A stretch of DNA of 64,000 bases from Rhodoglobus sp. GTDB taxonomy: Bacteria > Actinomycetota > Actinomycetes > Actinomycetales > Microbacteriaceae. The notes beneath the pieces were generated by a model. That model was not told where the DNA came from. It saw nothing but the letters and a program-made list of their open reading frames with translations, and ran no database searches. The stretch lies in the NCBI GenBank assembly GCA_025463515.1, contig JAODAQ010000013.1, forward strand, positions 28,466 through 92,465. The letters run 5' to 3'. A program made the translations under genes and the position numbers. This document shows positions 53,422 through 62,508 of this stretch, one piece after another (within the stretch, counting starts at the first letter, position 1; the number at the start of each line of letters is the position of its first letter).

Positions 53422-54111
53422 CTAGGCCCCCGAGGGAGAGAGGATCCCGGTGACCGCGTTTCCATCGTCGGGGCCCCAGATCGACAGGTGGTAGGGCATG
53501 CCGTCCAGGTGGTAGTAGTACATCCGCCACGTGCCGCCGGGCGACGATGGCCCGTACAGCGCATCCATCTCTGCCCACGAGGCGCCGACTTGAGCGCCGC
53601 CGGCGCCGACTATCGCGATTCCGCGCACTTCTGCGGTTGTGGCAAGCGCGGCGAACTGCCACCCCCGGTAGTCTTCGGGATTCGGGTCAACGAGCATGAA
53701 GCCTTCGAAGTCAACGACCCCTAAGCCAGCATCGACGGGGAGGTCGTACGACCGCAGCCCGGGTGTCGGCGCGAAGCCGAACACCTCGGTGAGAGTGGCT
53801 ATGGCGACCTCTTTCGACTCGTACATGCTGACCGACGCGATCAGTTCACCGTTGGCCCCGAGCACGCGCAGGTCGGATTGCGTGATGCCTACCGATACCG
53901 GCGTGATTGCTGGCAGTTCCTCGGAAGCCACCGCCCCCGAGGATGCGCCGGTTGAGGCCGGTGTCGGAGTGGGGGTCTGAGTGGCGTCTCGCGTGGACGA
54001 CGTCGGAGCCGCGGTGGGGCTCGATGACGGAGCAGCGCCGACAGTGCCGGTGGCGCACCCGGCCAGCATGATGGCGACGCCACCTGCCAAGGCGAGCGAT
54101 GTGAGCTTCAC
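53422..54111 (-). CDS. Paralogous lipoprotein 3
   Basis: A 229-residue lipoprotein starting VKLTSLALAGG, lipobox IMLAGC, then a Ser/Thr/Pro linker. The domain is more divergent than copies 1 and 2 but keeps the order: LRVLGANGELIASVSMYESKEVAIATLTEVFGFAPTP (in parts), VDFEGFMLVDPNPEDYRGWQF, TTAEVRGIAIVGAGGAQVG and the end LSPSGA. TATGGT (complement of 54118-54123) is 6 nt before the GTG. Confidence 0.75.
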   Translation of the reverse strand: MKLTSLALAGGVAIMLAGCATGTVGAAPSSSPTAAPTSSTRDATQTPTPTPASTGASSGAVASEELPAITPVSVGITQSDLRVLGANGELIASVSMYESKEVAIATLTEVFGFAPTPGLRSYDLPVDAGLGVVDFEGFMLVDPNPEDYRGWQFAALATTAEVRGIAIVGAGGAQVGASWAEMDALYGPSSPGGTWRMYYYHLDGMPYHLSIWGPDDGNAVTGILSPSGA

Positions 54112-54117
54112 TCGCTC

Positions 54118-54123
54118 ACCATA
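54118..54123 (-). promoter_or_regulatory. -10 box of lipoprotein gene 3
   Basis: TATGGT on the minus strand, 6 nt before the GTG start; same spacing as the other three lipoprotein genes. Confidence 0.5.
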
Positions 54124-54174
54124 ACTGACGGGTGTCACACCTCGTGATATCGATCGGGTAACTGCAGCGACGGC

Positions 54175-54831
54175 TCACACCCCAGCCGGCGCCAGGATGC
54201 TCGTGATCACGGTCGACGGATCGTCCGCGAAGATGGCGACGCCGTAGCCGCTTCCGTCGGGGATCGCGATCAGCAGGCGCGAGCCGATGCGGCGGGCGTA
54301 CGGAGCGTACGCGGACTCGAGGGACGGGGCATCCGCGCCGACCTGGATGCCGTCGACTGTTGTCACCGGGATGCCGCGCACCGCTCCGACGTAGATACCG
54401 AGGCGGTAGGTCCAGCCAGCGCCGCCGTCCATGGGCGGCCCGAGCACGCGCAGCCCCTCGAAGTCGAAGTACGCGGCGGGCACGTTGTCGGAGTTGGGCG
54501 TGCCCTCGGTGGTCATGGGCTGCGGGGCGAAACCGAGCGCGTCCGTGAGGGCCGCGATTGCGGCATCCTGCGGCTGGAAGTAGTCGAGGTAGGCAATGGT
54601 CGAGCCGTCCGTGCCGAGCAGGGTCATTCCGTCGGCTGTCGCGGCAATGGCGGCGAGCGCGATCTTCGGCACGACGGTCGGAGTGGGGGTTGGCGTCGGA
54701 GTTGCCGACGCGGTCTTTGTGGGCGCCAGTGTGGGCGGTGACGAGGTCGCCGCAACGGTGGTCGGGGTGCAGGCCGAGAGCGCGAGGATGCCCGCGAGGA
54801 GCGAGGCCAGGACGAGCTGTCGGCGGATCAC
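54175..54831 (-). CDS. Paralogous lipoprotein 4
   Basis: A 218-residue lipoprotein, GTG start, signal peptide LVLASLLAGILALSAC with the lipobox Cys about 21 and a Thr/Pro linker. The domain keeps MTLLGTDGSTIAYLDY, LTDALGFAPQPM, YFDFEGLRVLGPP and AVRGIPVTTVDGIQVGAD, ending LAPAGV. It is the shortest and most divergent of the four. TAGGCT (complement of 54838-54843) is 6 nt before the GTG. Confidence 0.75.
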   Translation of the reverse strand: MIRRQLVLASLLAGILALSACTPTTVAATSSPPTLAPTKTASATPTPTPTPTVVPKIALAAIAATADGMTLLGTDGSTIAYLDYFQPQDAAIAALTDALGFAPQPMTTEGTPNSDNVPAAYFDFEGLRVLGPPMDGGAGWTYRLGIYVGAVRGIPVTTVDGIQVGADAPSLESAYAPYARRIGSRLLIAIPDGSGYGVAIFADDPSTVITSILAPAGV

Positions 54832-54837
54832 GCGGTC

Positions 54838-54843
54838 AGCCTA
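54838..54843 (-). promoter_or_regulatory. -10 box of lipoprotein gene 4
   Basis: TAGGCT on the minus strand, 6 nt before the GTG start, matching the arrangement at the other lipoprotein genes. Confidence 0.45.
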
Positions 54844-54883
54844 GGGTGCGCCACCGCCGCGCGGAGGTAGGGGAACCGCGTAA

Positions 54884-56677
54884 CTATTCGGCCGCCGCCA
54901 CCACTCCCAGCAGCGCATCCCCGTACTGCTCGAGCTTCTTCTCGCCGACGCCCGTAATGGTTCCCAGCTCTTCGAGGGTTGTCGGTTTCGTGACAGCGAT
55001 GCCGCGCAGGGTGGCGTCCCCGAACACGATGTAGGCCGGCACGCCCTGGGCAGTCGCCTCGCCGGAGCGCCAGGCGCGCAGCGCCTCGAACAGCGGCAGC
55101 GCGACCTCGGGCAGCTGGGCGGCGACCGCCTTCTTCGCGGCCTTCGAGCGCTTGGGCGCCTCGCGGCGGAGCAGGACCGTGCGCGAGCCCGAGAGCACGG
55201 TCGACGAGGACTCGGTGATCGCGAGGATGCCGTACTCGCCCTCGACGGCGAGCAGCCCCTGGGCCAGCAGCTGGCGGACGACACCCCGCCACTCCTGCTC
55301 GGAGACGTCCTGGCCGATGCCGAACGTCGCGAGGGAGTCGTGCCCGTACTGCGAGACCCGCGGGGTCTGCTTGCCGAGCAGGATGTCGACGAGGTGCCCG
55401 GCACCGTAGCTCTGATTGCGCTCGCGCTTGAGCCGCACGATCGTGGAGAGCAGCTTCTGGGCCGGGACCGTGCCGTCCCACGTCTCGGGCGGCGAGAGGC
55501 ACGTGTCGCAGTTGCCGCACGCCTCGGAGACCTGCCCAAAGTAGCCCAGCAGCTGCACCCGGCGGCACTCGACCGTCTCGCACAGCGCGAGCATCGCGTC
55601 GAGGTGGGCGCCCATCCGCCGCCGGTGCGCGAGGTCGCCCTCCGACTGGTCGATCATGCGGCGCTGCTGCACCACGTCCTGCAGCCCGTACGCGAGCCAG
55701 GCGGTGGAGGGGAGGCCGTCGCGGCCCGCGCGGCCCGTCTCCTGGTAGTAGCCCTCGACGCTCTTCGGCAGGTCGAGGTGGGCGACGAAACGCACATCCG
55801 GCTTGTCGATGCCCATGCCGAACGCGATGGTCGCGACCATGACCATGCCGTCTTCCCGTAGGAACCGGCTCTGGTTGCGCGAGCGCACGCCCGCGTCGAG
55901 GCCCGCGTGGTACGGGAGCGCCTGGATTCCGTTCTCCATCAGGAAGTCGGCGGTCTTCTCCACCGAGGCCCGCGACAGGCAGTACACGATGCCCGCATCG
56001 CCCGCGTGCTCGGTGCGCAGCAGCGAGAGGAGCTGCTGCAGCGGCTGCGCCTTGCCCTCGATGCGGTACTGGATGTTCGGCCGGTCGAAGCTCGAGACGA
56101 ACTGGCTCGCGCCGGTGAGGTCGAGCCGCTGGGCGATCTCGCGCCGGGTCTGCTCGGTGGCCGTGGCCGTGAGGGCGATGCGCGGCACCGTGGGCCAGCG
56201 CTCGTGCAGCATCGAGAGCTGCAGGTACTCCGGCCGGAAGTCGTGGCCCCACTGGGAGACGCAGTGCGCCTCGTCGATGGCGAAGAGGGCGATGGTGCCG
56301 CGGTCGAGCAGCCCGGCGGCGGCGCGCAGGCGCTCGGGCGCGAGGTAGAGCAGGTCGAGCTCGCCCGCGAGGAACGCGGCCTCGACTCGTGCGCGCTCCT
56401 CGGCCGACTGGGTGGAGTTGAGGAACGCCGCGCGCGCCCCGACGGCGGAGAGCGCATCCACCTGGTCTTGCATCAGCGCGATGAGCGGGGAGATAACCAC
56501 GCCCGTTCCCTCGCGCACCAGCGCCGGGATCTGGTAGCACAGCGACTTGCCGCCGCCGGTGGGCATGAGCACGAGCGCATCGCCGCCGTCGATGACGGTC
56601 TGGATGATGTCGGCCTGCTGGCCGCGGAAGGAGGAGTACCCGAACGTCTTCTCGAGGACGGAGAGTGCGGGGGTCAT
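54884..56677 (-). CDS. recQ: ATP-dependent DNA helicase RecQ
   Basis: A 597-residue RecQ helicase. It has [14 protein letters not shown] (Q-like motif 0), [16 protein letters not shown] (Walker A), [20 protein letters not shown] (DEAH box plus the RecQ aromatic loop), GRAGRDG (motif VI), a zinc-binding part with [11 protein letters not shown] and CGNCDTC, a winged helix, and a C-terminal HRDC domain ([24 protein letters not shown]). It unwinds DNA 3'-5' in recombination repair. TACTGT (complement of 56684-56689) is 6 nt before the ATG, a clear leaderless signature. Confidence 0.95.
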   Translation of the reverse strand: MTPALSVLEKTFGYSSFRGQQADIIQTVIDGGDALVLMPTGGGKSLCYQIPALVREGTGVVISPLIALMQDQVDALSAVGARAAFLNSTQSAEERARVEAAFLAGELDLLYLAPERLRAAAGLLDRGTIALFAIDEAHCVSQWGHDFRPEYLQLSMLHERWPTVPRIALTATATEQTRREIAQRLDLTGASQFVSSFDRPNIQYRIEGKAQPLQQLLSLLRTEHAGDAGIVYCLSRASVEKTADFLMENGIQALPYHAGLDAGVRSRNQSRFLREDGMVMVATIAFGMGIDKPDVRFVAHLDLPKSVEGYYQETGRAGRDGLPSTAWLAYGLQDVVQQRRMIDQSEGDLAHRRRMGAHLDAMLALCETVECRRVQLLGYFGQVSEACGNCDTCLSPPETWDGTVPAQKLLSTIVRLKRERNQSYGAGHLVDILLGKQTPRVSQYGHDSLATFGIGQDVSEQEWRGVVRQLLAQGLLAVEGEYGILAITESSSTVLSGSRTVLLRREAPKRSKAAKKAVAAQLPEVALPLFEALRAWRSGEATAQGVPAYIVFGDATLRGIAVTKPTTLEELGTITGVGEKKLEQYGDALLGVVAAAE

Positions 56678-56740
56678 CCGTTAACAGTAAGCGGCAGGGC
56701 CGACGTGGTGCCGACCCTGCCGCTCATCCTGTGCACCTGA

Positions 56741-59700
56741 TCAGAGCTTGAGCACGAGGGAGGGCCAGCTGGTGGAGCCCGCGATCTGCTCGTTGCCGAG
56801 GTACTTCGCGGTCAGCAGGTGGATGCCGCGGCCAAGGCCCGTGATGGGCACCGTGACCTTCCCGTCGGCCCCGAGCGCCACCGTGGTGAGCTTGCGGGTG
56901 CCGTCGTAGACCGCGACCTCTCCGGTGGGCACCGCGCCGCCCGCCGCCGTGACCGTGATCCGGTAGTCGAGCGACTGGTTGCCGAGCACGAGCAGCCTGC
57001 TCGTGGACGCCGAGGTGGAGCTCGTCGCCTTGCGCACCTCGACGGCCTCGGAGGTGGCGACGCCATTCGCGAAGCCGTCCTTGCTGGCGGTGACCGTCAC
57101 CGTGAGCTCGGCGCCCGCGTCAGCCGCGGTCACCGTGTAGGTCGCCGCGGTGGCGCCCTCGATCGCGGTGCCCCCGCGGTTCCACTGGTACGCGAGCGAC
57201 GGCTCGTCGACGCTCCACGTGCCGCCGTCGGTGCTCAGCGTGCGGCCCACCCGCGCCTGGCCCGTGATGGTCGGGGCCGTCACGCTCTCGATCGCCTCCT
57301 GGTCGGAGGTGACCTCGATGGGCACGTCGATGGCGGTGCCGGTCTCGGGCACGGTGACCGTGAGCACGAGCGTTCCGGCGGGAGTGCCCTCCGGGATGGT
57401 GATCGACACGGATGCCCGGCCGACCTCGTCCGTGGTGTCGACGATCGCGGGGTCGATCGCGGCTTCGCCGAGCGCCGTGTCACCGGCGCTCACCACCGCG
57501 GTTCCCGCGTTGGGCTCGCCGTTGCTGAACAGCAGGGACGAGAGCCCCAGTGTCACCGTGTCGCCTGCGCTGTACCCATCCGCATCCGGTGCCGACAGGG
57601 TCACACCGACCGCGCGCTGGGCGTAGTCGGGGCTCGCGGTGGGGTTGGCCTCGAAGTAGTCGACCATGCTCTGCAGGTCGACCTTGCCCGAGTCCGCCTT
57701 GTCCGTGCCCTCGGCGAGGGTGAGGAAGTTGTCACCGCCCGAGGCCAGGAACGAGTTGACCGTCACGATGTAGCTCGCGGCTGCGTCGAGGGGCACGCCA
57801 TCGAGGTAGATCGCGTCGATCCGGTCCCCCGCAGCTCCCGCCGGGTCGTAGGTGTACTCGAACCCCGCCGAGACGCCGAGCTTGAGGAACGGACGGCTCG
57901 CCCCCGCGGGCTGCCACTGCTCCTCGAGCACCTGCTTGAGCTGGGCCCCGGTGAGGCTCATCGTCACGAGGGTGTTGGCGAAGGGCTGGACGGCGGCCGC
58001 TTCCGCGAAGGTGAGGTTGCCGTCCGGATCCGTCGCCCCCGTGCCGGTGTACTTCAGGTCGGCTCGGAGGCCGCCCGGGTTCATCAGCGCGATCTGGGCT
58101 CCGGCATCCTGCGTCGCCGAGAGTTGCACGTCGGCCACGAAGTTGCCGAGCGTCGACTCACCGCCCCGGTTCTCCGAACCGGCCGCGGTCTGCTTCGCCC
58201 GGTTGAAGTCGGCCGTGATCTCGCCGACCTTGACCGCGCCGAGCTCCTTGGCGACGGCCACGGCGTCCGCGACGATCTGCGCGACCTCGGGGTCGGGCGG
58301 GAAGGCGCCCGCGAGCGGCAGCACCTCGGCCGAGATGCTCAGCAGCTCGCCGGACTCTGGGTCGACCGAGAGCGCCAGGTGGCTGTACTTCTCGCCGTAC
58401 TGGCCGGAGGAGATCACGGGGCGCACCTTGTCGGTGCCCGGGATCGGGATCTCGTGGTCGTACGCGAGGTGCGTGTGGCCGGAGATGATCGCGTCGATGT
58501 TCTGGTCGGCGCCGGTCACGATCTGGCCGAACGGCGAGTCATCCGTCGCGCTCGCGATGTCGGTCGTGGTCGCGCCCTCGTGCACGAGCAGGACGATCAC
58601 GTCCGCCTCGCCGTTGGAGTCGTCGCCGTCGCTGAGCTGGTCGGCGACGCGGTTGACGGCGGGCACGACCGGCCCGACGTCCAGGGAGGCGATGCCGTCG
58701 GGGCTGACCAGGCTCGGCAGCTCCTCGGTCACCGCGCCGACGAAGCCGATCGTGACATCCCCGTACTGCTTGAGGAAGTACTCGTGGAACGCCGGGGTGT
58801 CCGTGCCCTTCTCGTACAGGTTGGCCGCGAGGTAGTCCCAGTCGGCGAGGTCGGCGATCCGGCCGTCCACGTCATCCCGGCCCTGGTCGAACTCGTGGTT
58901 GCCGAAGGCGCTCGTGTCGAGGCCGATGGCGTTGAGGGCCTCGATGGTGGGCTCATCCTGCTGGATGAACGAGGTGAAGGTCGAGGCGCCGATGAAGTCG
59001 CCCGCGCCCACGAACAGGGTGTTCGGGTTGGCGGCGCGGTAGGAGTCGACCATGCCGCCGAGCACCGCGGCGCCCGCGATGGGCGGCGCTGCCTCGAGCC
59101 TGCCGTGGAAGTCGTTGACGCTCACGAGGTCGATGTCGACCGGGGTCGGCGCCGAGCTCAGCCCGACCTTCACCGGGTCGTGGTCGCTCGAGCGGAACGG
59201 CGTGCCCGATTCGGCGGCGCCGAACTCGTAGCCGCGGTCGGACCACTCGGGCGAGTTGATCGTCCAGACGTCGGTGCCGGTCACGCTGGCGGCGAGCGAC
59301 GGCGACGCGAAGGCGTGGTCGAGCGAGCCGAGCTCGCCGTCGAACGTGTACGTGTACTCGTCGGTGTTGTCGGGCACGAGGTCGACGAAGCCCGCGCCGG
59401 TCAGCACCTGGGCCGGGTCCTCCTCGTGGTACGAGTTGAAGTCGCCCAGCAGCATGACGTCGGGGCCCTTGGCCGGGTCGGCCTGGATGCCCGTGACGAA
59501 GTCGAGGAGGCTCGTGGCCTGCTCCACCCGCTCGGCGTTGAAGAAGCCCTGCAGGTCGGCCGGCTCCGTGCCGCCGCCCTCGGGCGGGCTCTTCGACTTG
59601 AGGTGGTTGGCGACGACGGTCAGCACCTTGCCGTCGACGTCGAAGGTCTGCGCGATCGGCTCGCGCGCGATGTCCCAGACGGTCTCGTCGCTGTCCGCGG

Positions 59701-60976
59701 TGCTCTCGCCCACCGGGGTGGCGACCGCCGGCTTGTAGATGATCGCGTTCGTGATGAAGTCGGTGGTCGCGGCATCCAGCAGCACCTGGGGCGTGGGCAC
59801 GTACGCCCAGGTGCCCTCGCCGGCCGCGGCGTTCAGGGCGTCGACCAGGTTGCCGAGCGCCTCGTCGGGCGCCTCGCCGAGCTTGACGGAGTTCTCGATC
59901 TCCATGAGGCCGACGATGTCGGCGTCGAGGGAGTTGATCGCCGCCACGATCTTCGACTGCTGGATCGCGAAGTGCTCCGCGTCATCTGCACCGCGGGCAT
60001 CCCCGCCGAAGGTCGTGAAGTAGTTGAAGACGTTGAACGCGCCGACCGAGAAGTCGCCGCCCACGTCCTCTGGGGCGTCGGTGCGCGGGTTGAGCGACTC
60101 CCAGGTGGGCTCGTAGGCCGCGTACTCGGCGGGCGAGGTGTCGCTCAGCGGGCGCTGCGGCTGCAGGCGCCAGTCGTCGAAGCCCCAGCCGAGGATCATG
60201 CCGGCGGCGGGCGAGACGAAGCGGTCGCCATTGCGCACGACGGTGCTCGTGTCGAAGTACGGCTGTCCGCCGGGGTGGGCGCCGTTGCTGACCTGGATGC
60301 TGTAGCCGTCATCGACGAGCAGCCGGTTGGCGCGGTTCGCGGCGGCGATCGCGAGGGCGTCGTCGCCGGCATCCGTGGTCTCTGTCGCCTTCACGGCCAG
60401 GCCTCCGACGTTCAGCCACAGCGTGCCGAAGTTGAAGAGCTGGTGGCTCGAGCTGAGGTACGCGTTCTCGGGCGTGACCAGCATGCCCTCGTAGGCCTCA
60501 CGCGCGCTGCCGACGGCACTGTCGGGCAGCACGGTGACCGGGGGGACGCCGACTCCGGCCGTGACCACCGCGTATGCGTCGTTGGTCGTCGCGGTGATCT
60601 GCGTCTGGCCGTTGAACTCGCCCGCCGTGCCCGTGACCGTGACGAGGTCGCCGAGCGCGACGGCCGGGTCGGCGTTGGCCGAGAACACGAAGATGCCGTC
60701 GGAACGGGCATCCGTGGAATCACCCGCCGGGTCCTGCAGGTAGAAGCCGCGGTAGCCGCTCGCGGTCGAGTTTCGGTAGTCGCCGGTGACGACGCCCTGG
60801 ACCGTCACGACCGCACCGTTGAGCGGTGTTGCCGGGCCATCGCCCTGCACGTCGGCGATGGTGTTCGTCACCACGAGGGCGTTCGCGGCGGTGGCGGTGA
60901 GGGCGGTGAATCCGAGAGCGAGGGCCGTCGCCGCGGCGATGGCGGCGAGGCTGCGGGGGATGCGCTGAAGTGACAT
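56741..60976 (-). CDS. Secreted ExeM/NucH-type nuclease fused to 5'-nucleotidase and Ig-like domains
   Basis: A 1411-residue secreted protein. Residues 1 to about 34 are a signal peptide (SLAAIAAATALALGFTALTATAANA). Then comes an OB-like domain (VVTVQGVVTGDYR) and an endonuclease/exonuclease/phosphatase domain with FNVFNYFTTFGGDARG, GLMEIENS, LLGDFNSY and SSDHDPV. The next part is a metallophosphoesterase of the 5'-nucleotidase type (LVSVNDFHGRLE, GNHEFDQG, ISGHTH), its C-terminal domain (NPGGLRADL), and two or three Ig-like domains at the end. No sortase motif is seen, so it is probably released. It would break down extracellular DNA and dephosphorylate nucleotides for phosphate scavenging. 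Confidence 0.9.
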   Translation of the reverse strand: MSLQRIPRSLAAIAAATALALGFTALTATAANALVVTNTIADVQGDGPATPLNGAVVTVQGVVTGDYRNSTASGYRGFYLQDPAGDSTDARSDGIFVFSANADPAVALGDLVTVTGTAGEFNGQTQITATTNDAYAVVTAGVGVPPVTVLPDSAVGSAREAYEGMLVTPENAYLSSSHQLFNFGTLWLNVGGLAVKATETTDAGDDALAIAAANRANRLLVDDGYSIQVSNGAHPGGQPYFDTSTVVRNGDRFVSPAAGMILGWGFDDWRLQPQRPLSDTSPAEYAAYEPTWESLNPRTDAPEDVGGDFSVGAFNVFNYFTTFGGDARGADDAEHFAIQQSKIVAAINSLDADIVGLMEIENSVKLGEAPDEALGNLVDALNAAAGEGTWAYVPTPQVLLDAATTDFITNAIIYKPAVATPVGESTADSDETVWDIAREPIAQTFDVDGKVLTVVANHLKSKSPPEGGGTEPADLQGFFNAERVEQATSLLDFVTGIQADPAKGPDVMLLGDFNSYHEEDPAQVLTGAGFVDLVPDNTDEYTYTFDGELGSLDHAFASPSLAASVTGTDVWTINSPEWSDRGYEFGAAESGTPFRSSDHDPVKVGLSSAPTPVDIDLVSVNDFHGRLEAAPPIAGAAVLGGMVDSYRAANPNTLFVGAGDFIGASTFTSFIQQDEPTIEALNAIGLDTSAFGNHEFDQGRDDVDGRIADLADWDYLAANLYEKGTDTPAFHEYFLKQYGDVTIGFVGAVTEELPSLVSPDGIASLDVGPVVPAVNRVADQLSDGDDSNGEADVIVLLVHEGATTTDIASATDDSPFGQIVTGADQNIDAIISGHTHLAYDHEIPIPGTDKVRPVISSGQYGEKYSHLALSVDPESGELLSISAEVLPLAGAFPPDPEVAQIVADAVAVAKELGAVKVGEITADFNRAKQTAAGSENRGGESTLGNFVADVQLSATQDAGAQIALMNPGGLRADLKYTGTGATDPDGNLTFAEAAAVQPFANTLVTMSLTGAQLKQVLEEQWQPAGASRPFLKLGVSAGFEYTYDPAGAAGDRIDAIYLDGVPLDAAASYIVTVNSFLASGGDNFLTLAEGTDKADSGKVDLQSMVDYFEANPTASPDYAQRAVGVTLSAPDADGYSAGDTVTLGLSSLLFSNGEPNAGTAVVSAGDTALGEAAIDPAIVDTTDEVGRASVSITIPEGTPAGTLVLTVTVPETGTAIDVPIEVTSDQEAIESVTAPTITGQARVGRTLSTDGGTWSVDEPSLAYQWNRGGTAIEGATAATYTVTAADAGAELTVTVTASKDGFANGVATSEAVEVRKATSSTSASTSRLLVLGNQSLDYRITVTAAGGAVPTGEVAVYDGTRKLTTVALGADGKVTVPITGLGRGIHLLTAKYLGNEQIAGSTSWPSLVLKL

Positions 60977-61074
60977 GACTCGGTGGTCTCCTCTGTAGGA
61001 AAATCTCTAGGGGAAGAACAAGGCGTCGGGTGTACCCCCTATGGGGGTCAGGTCCACCATAGGCACGCCCCCCG

Positions 61075-61296
61075 ATGAAAGTCGAGGGCGGATACCGAAG
61101 CTTCACCGGCTGGTCATCCTTCCGGGCGCTCGAAGCCGTCAAGAACTGGGCGCTGCCCCCGGGCCGCCTCTCGGCCTACCTCGTCGGCGAGCAGGGGCTC
61201 GCGACGGGCGCGCGGCGCTGGCTCGTGAACGAGCTCGGTGTGCCGAAGAAGGCGATCCTGTTCAGCGGGTACTGGAAGATCGGGGTGTCGAACTAG
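61075..61296 (+). CDS. Stand-alone C-terminal domain of a siderophore-interacting protein
   Basis: A 73-residue protein: FRALEAVKNWALPPGRLSAYLVGEQGLATGARRWLVNELGVPKKAILFSGYWKIG (in parts). This matches the last third of SIP-type ferric-siderophore reductases, where an A-x-GE loop is followed by a VR/RRxLV-helix and GYWRxG. The FAD-binding domain is absent upstream, so it is either a decayed remnant or an intentionally small protein. The ATG is chosen because it gives an intact frame; no clear ribosome-binding site precedes it. Confidence 0.65.
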   Translation: MKVEGGYRSFTGWSSFRALEAVKNWALPPGRLSAYLVGEQGLATGARRWLVNELGVPKKAILFSGYWKIGVSN

Positions 61297-61299
61297 CCG

Positions 61300-61674
61300 T
61301 CACAGGAAGCGCACCCCGGGCGCGGTGCGCATTGCGTCGTCTGCGGTGACCACCGTGAGGTTTCGCTCACTCGCTTGGGCGATAAGCATCCTGTCGAAGG
61401 GGTCTTTGTGGACCCAGTCCAGTGAGCCCGCCAGCGAACCATCCGCCGGCGAGATGTCGAGCAGAGAGAAGCCGTTCTCGTCCGAAATCTGGATGATCGT
61501 GGATGCGAACGTCAGCTTCCCTGTACGTTTCTTCAGCTCGCTCTCCCAGACGCTGGCCGCGCTCACGAACATCTCGTTGGAAGGGTCACTGATCGCGTCT
61601 GCCCACGACGGTGTCACCCGGCTACTGCCCCGTGACCACCACAGAACGACGTGAGTGTCGAGAAGCAGCCTCAC
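61300..61674 (-). CDS. PIN-domain toxin (VapC-like)
   Basis: A 124-residue PIN-domain protein. LLLDTHVVLWW holds the first catalytic Asp, SVWESELKKRTGKL the Glu, and DPFDRMLIAQASERNLTVVTADDAM the later acidic pair of the RNase active site. VapC toxins cleave tRNA or rRNA; the target here is unknown. The ATG overlaps the antitoxin stop by 4 nt, so the pair is translated together. Confidence 0.88.
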   Translation of the reverse strand: MRLLLDTHVVLWWSRGSSRVTPSWADAISDPSNEMFVSAASVWESELKKRTGKLTFASTIIQISDENGFSLLDISPADGSLAGSLDWVHKDPFDRMLIAQASERNLTVVTADDAMRTAPGVRFL

Positions 61675-61931
61675 TCGCGCATCCCGAAGAGCCTCTCGAT
61701 CTCCTCATCGGGAGCGAACCAGTCGTGCTCGTCGAGGCTCTTCTTCTCCTCATCGGTGAACCTCGATGCAAAAGCTCCGGGCGCCGGGCGCCGCTTCGGC
61801 TCTTCGAGCGCGACGATCCTGAACCTCGGCTTGCCGTGTTTGGTCACCACGATCTCTTCCCCTCCTGCGGCCCGCTCGCCCAGTTCGGAGAGGTGGGTCT
61901 TGGCCTCGTAGAGACTGACGATCTCACTCAT
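61671..61931 (-). CDS. Phd/YefM-type antitoxin
   Basis: An 86-residue antitoxin: EIVSLYEAKTHLSELGERAAGGEEIVVTKHGKPRFRIVALEEPK (in parts) is the Phd/YefM DNA-binding domain, and the rest, ending DEHDWFAPDEEIERLFGMRE, is the toxin-binding tail. It neutralises the PIN toxin and represses the operon. TAAAAT (complement of 61938-61943) is 6 nt before the ATG, a strong -10 box and probably leaderless. Confidence 0.88.
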   Translation of the reverse strand: MSEIVSLYEAKTHLSELGERAAGGEEIVVTKHGKPRFRIVALEEPKRRPAPGAFASRFTDEEKKSLDEHDWFAPDEEIERLFGMRE

Positions 61932-61970
61932 GCCGCGATTTTAGTCGAATTGACCAAATTCTGTGGAGAA

Positions 61971-62432
61971 CTAGTCGCCTCGGCGCCCCCACGCTCGGAC
62001 TACGAGCACGATGCCGGCCCCGACCAAGTACCCGATGCTGTTCGACAGCACGTCGCGCCACTCGCCCACGCGGCCCGGGAGCAGTAGGGACTGGTACAGC
62101 TCGACAAAGCCCGAGAGCGCCGTTCCCATGGGCAGCACCCACCACGCGCGCCAGAGGAGCACTGCGAGCACACCCAGCGGCACGAACATGCCGATGTTCG
62201 CGAGGAACTCGATGTCGTCGTATCCCACGCCGATGAGCAGGCCGCGGTCGTGGAAGTACCCCAGCGCGGAGTTGACGAGGATCGCGACGGTGCCCGTGCC
62301 GGGGATCCGCGGGGTCAGGGTCACGAAGAGCACGAACGCGATGTAGACGGCGAGCGCTGCGACGAGGAGGCGGCGGGCCGTCGAGCCCGAGATTCGCCCA
62401 GAGTCGCGACGTCCGTGCACATTTTCGGGCAT
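61971..62432 (-). CDS. VanZ-family membrane protein
   Basis: A 153-residue protein with about four membrane segments: LLVAALAVYIAFVLFVTLTPRIPG, then NIGMFVPLGVLAVLLW, LPMGTALSGFVELYQSLLLPGRVGEWRDVLSNSIGYLVGAGIVLVVRAW (in parts). The ELxQ and R-x-x-x-x-x-D/N-x-x-G pattern is that of VanZ. VanZ gives teicoplanin resistance in enterococci, but most relatives have no known role. The start MPENVHG is preferred, with CAGAAT 6 nt upstream; a GTG 45 nt further is an alternative. Confidence 0.82.
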   Translation of the reverse strand: MPENVHGRRDSGRISGSTARRLLVAALAVYIAFVLFVTLTPRIPGTGTVAILVNSALGYFHDRGLLIGVGYDDIEFLANIGMFVPLGVLAVLLWRAWWVLPMGTALSGFVELYQSLLLPGRVGEWRDVLSNSIGYLVGAGIVLVVRAWGRRGD

Positions 62433-62508
62433 CTCGCCATTCTGCCCGCAGAGTGGAGAAACGACGAAGGCGCCCACCCCCGAGAGGATGGGCGCCAGCA
62501 GTCGAGAC

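Noticed and set aside
56819..60973. 1384-codon plus-strand frame opposite the secreted nuclease
   Set aside because: Composition is Arg/Val/Gly/His without domains, and the minus frame has a signal peptide and catalytic motifs. It is a shadow.
61300..62432. VapBC and VanZ as a defence or resistance island
   Set aside because: There are no other defence genes, integrase or attachment repeats nearby, and composition matches the rest of the window.
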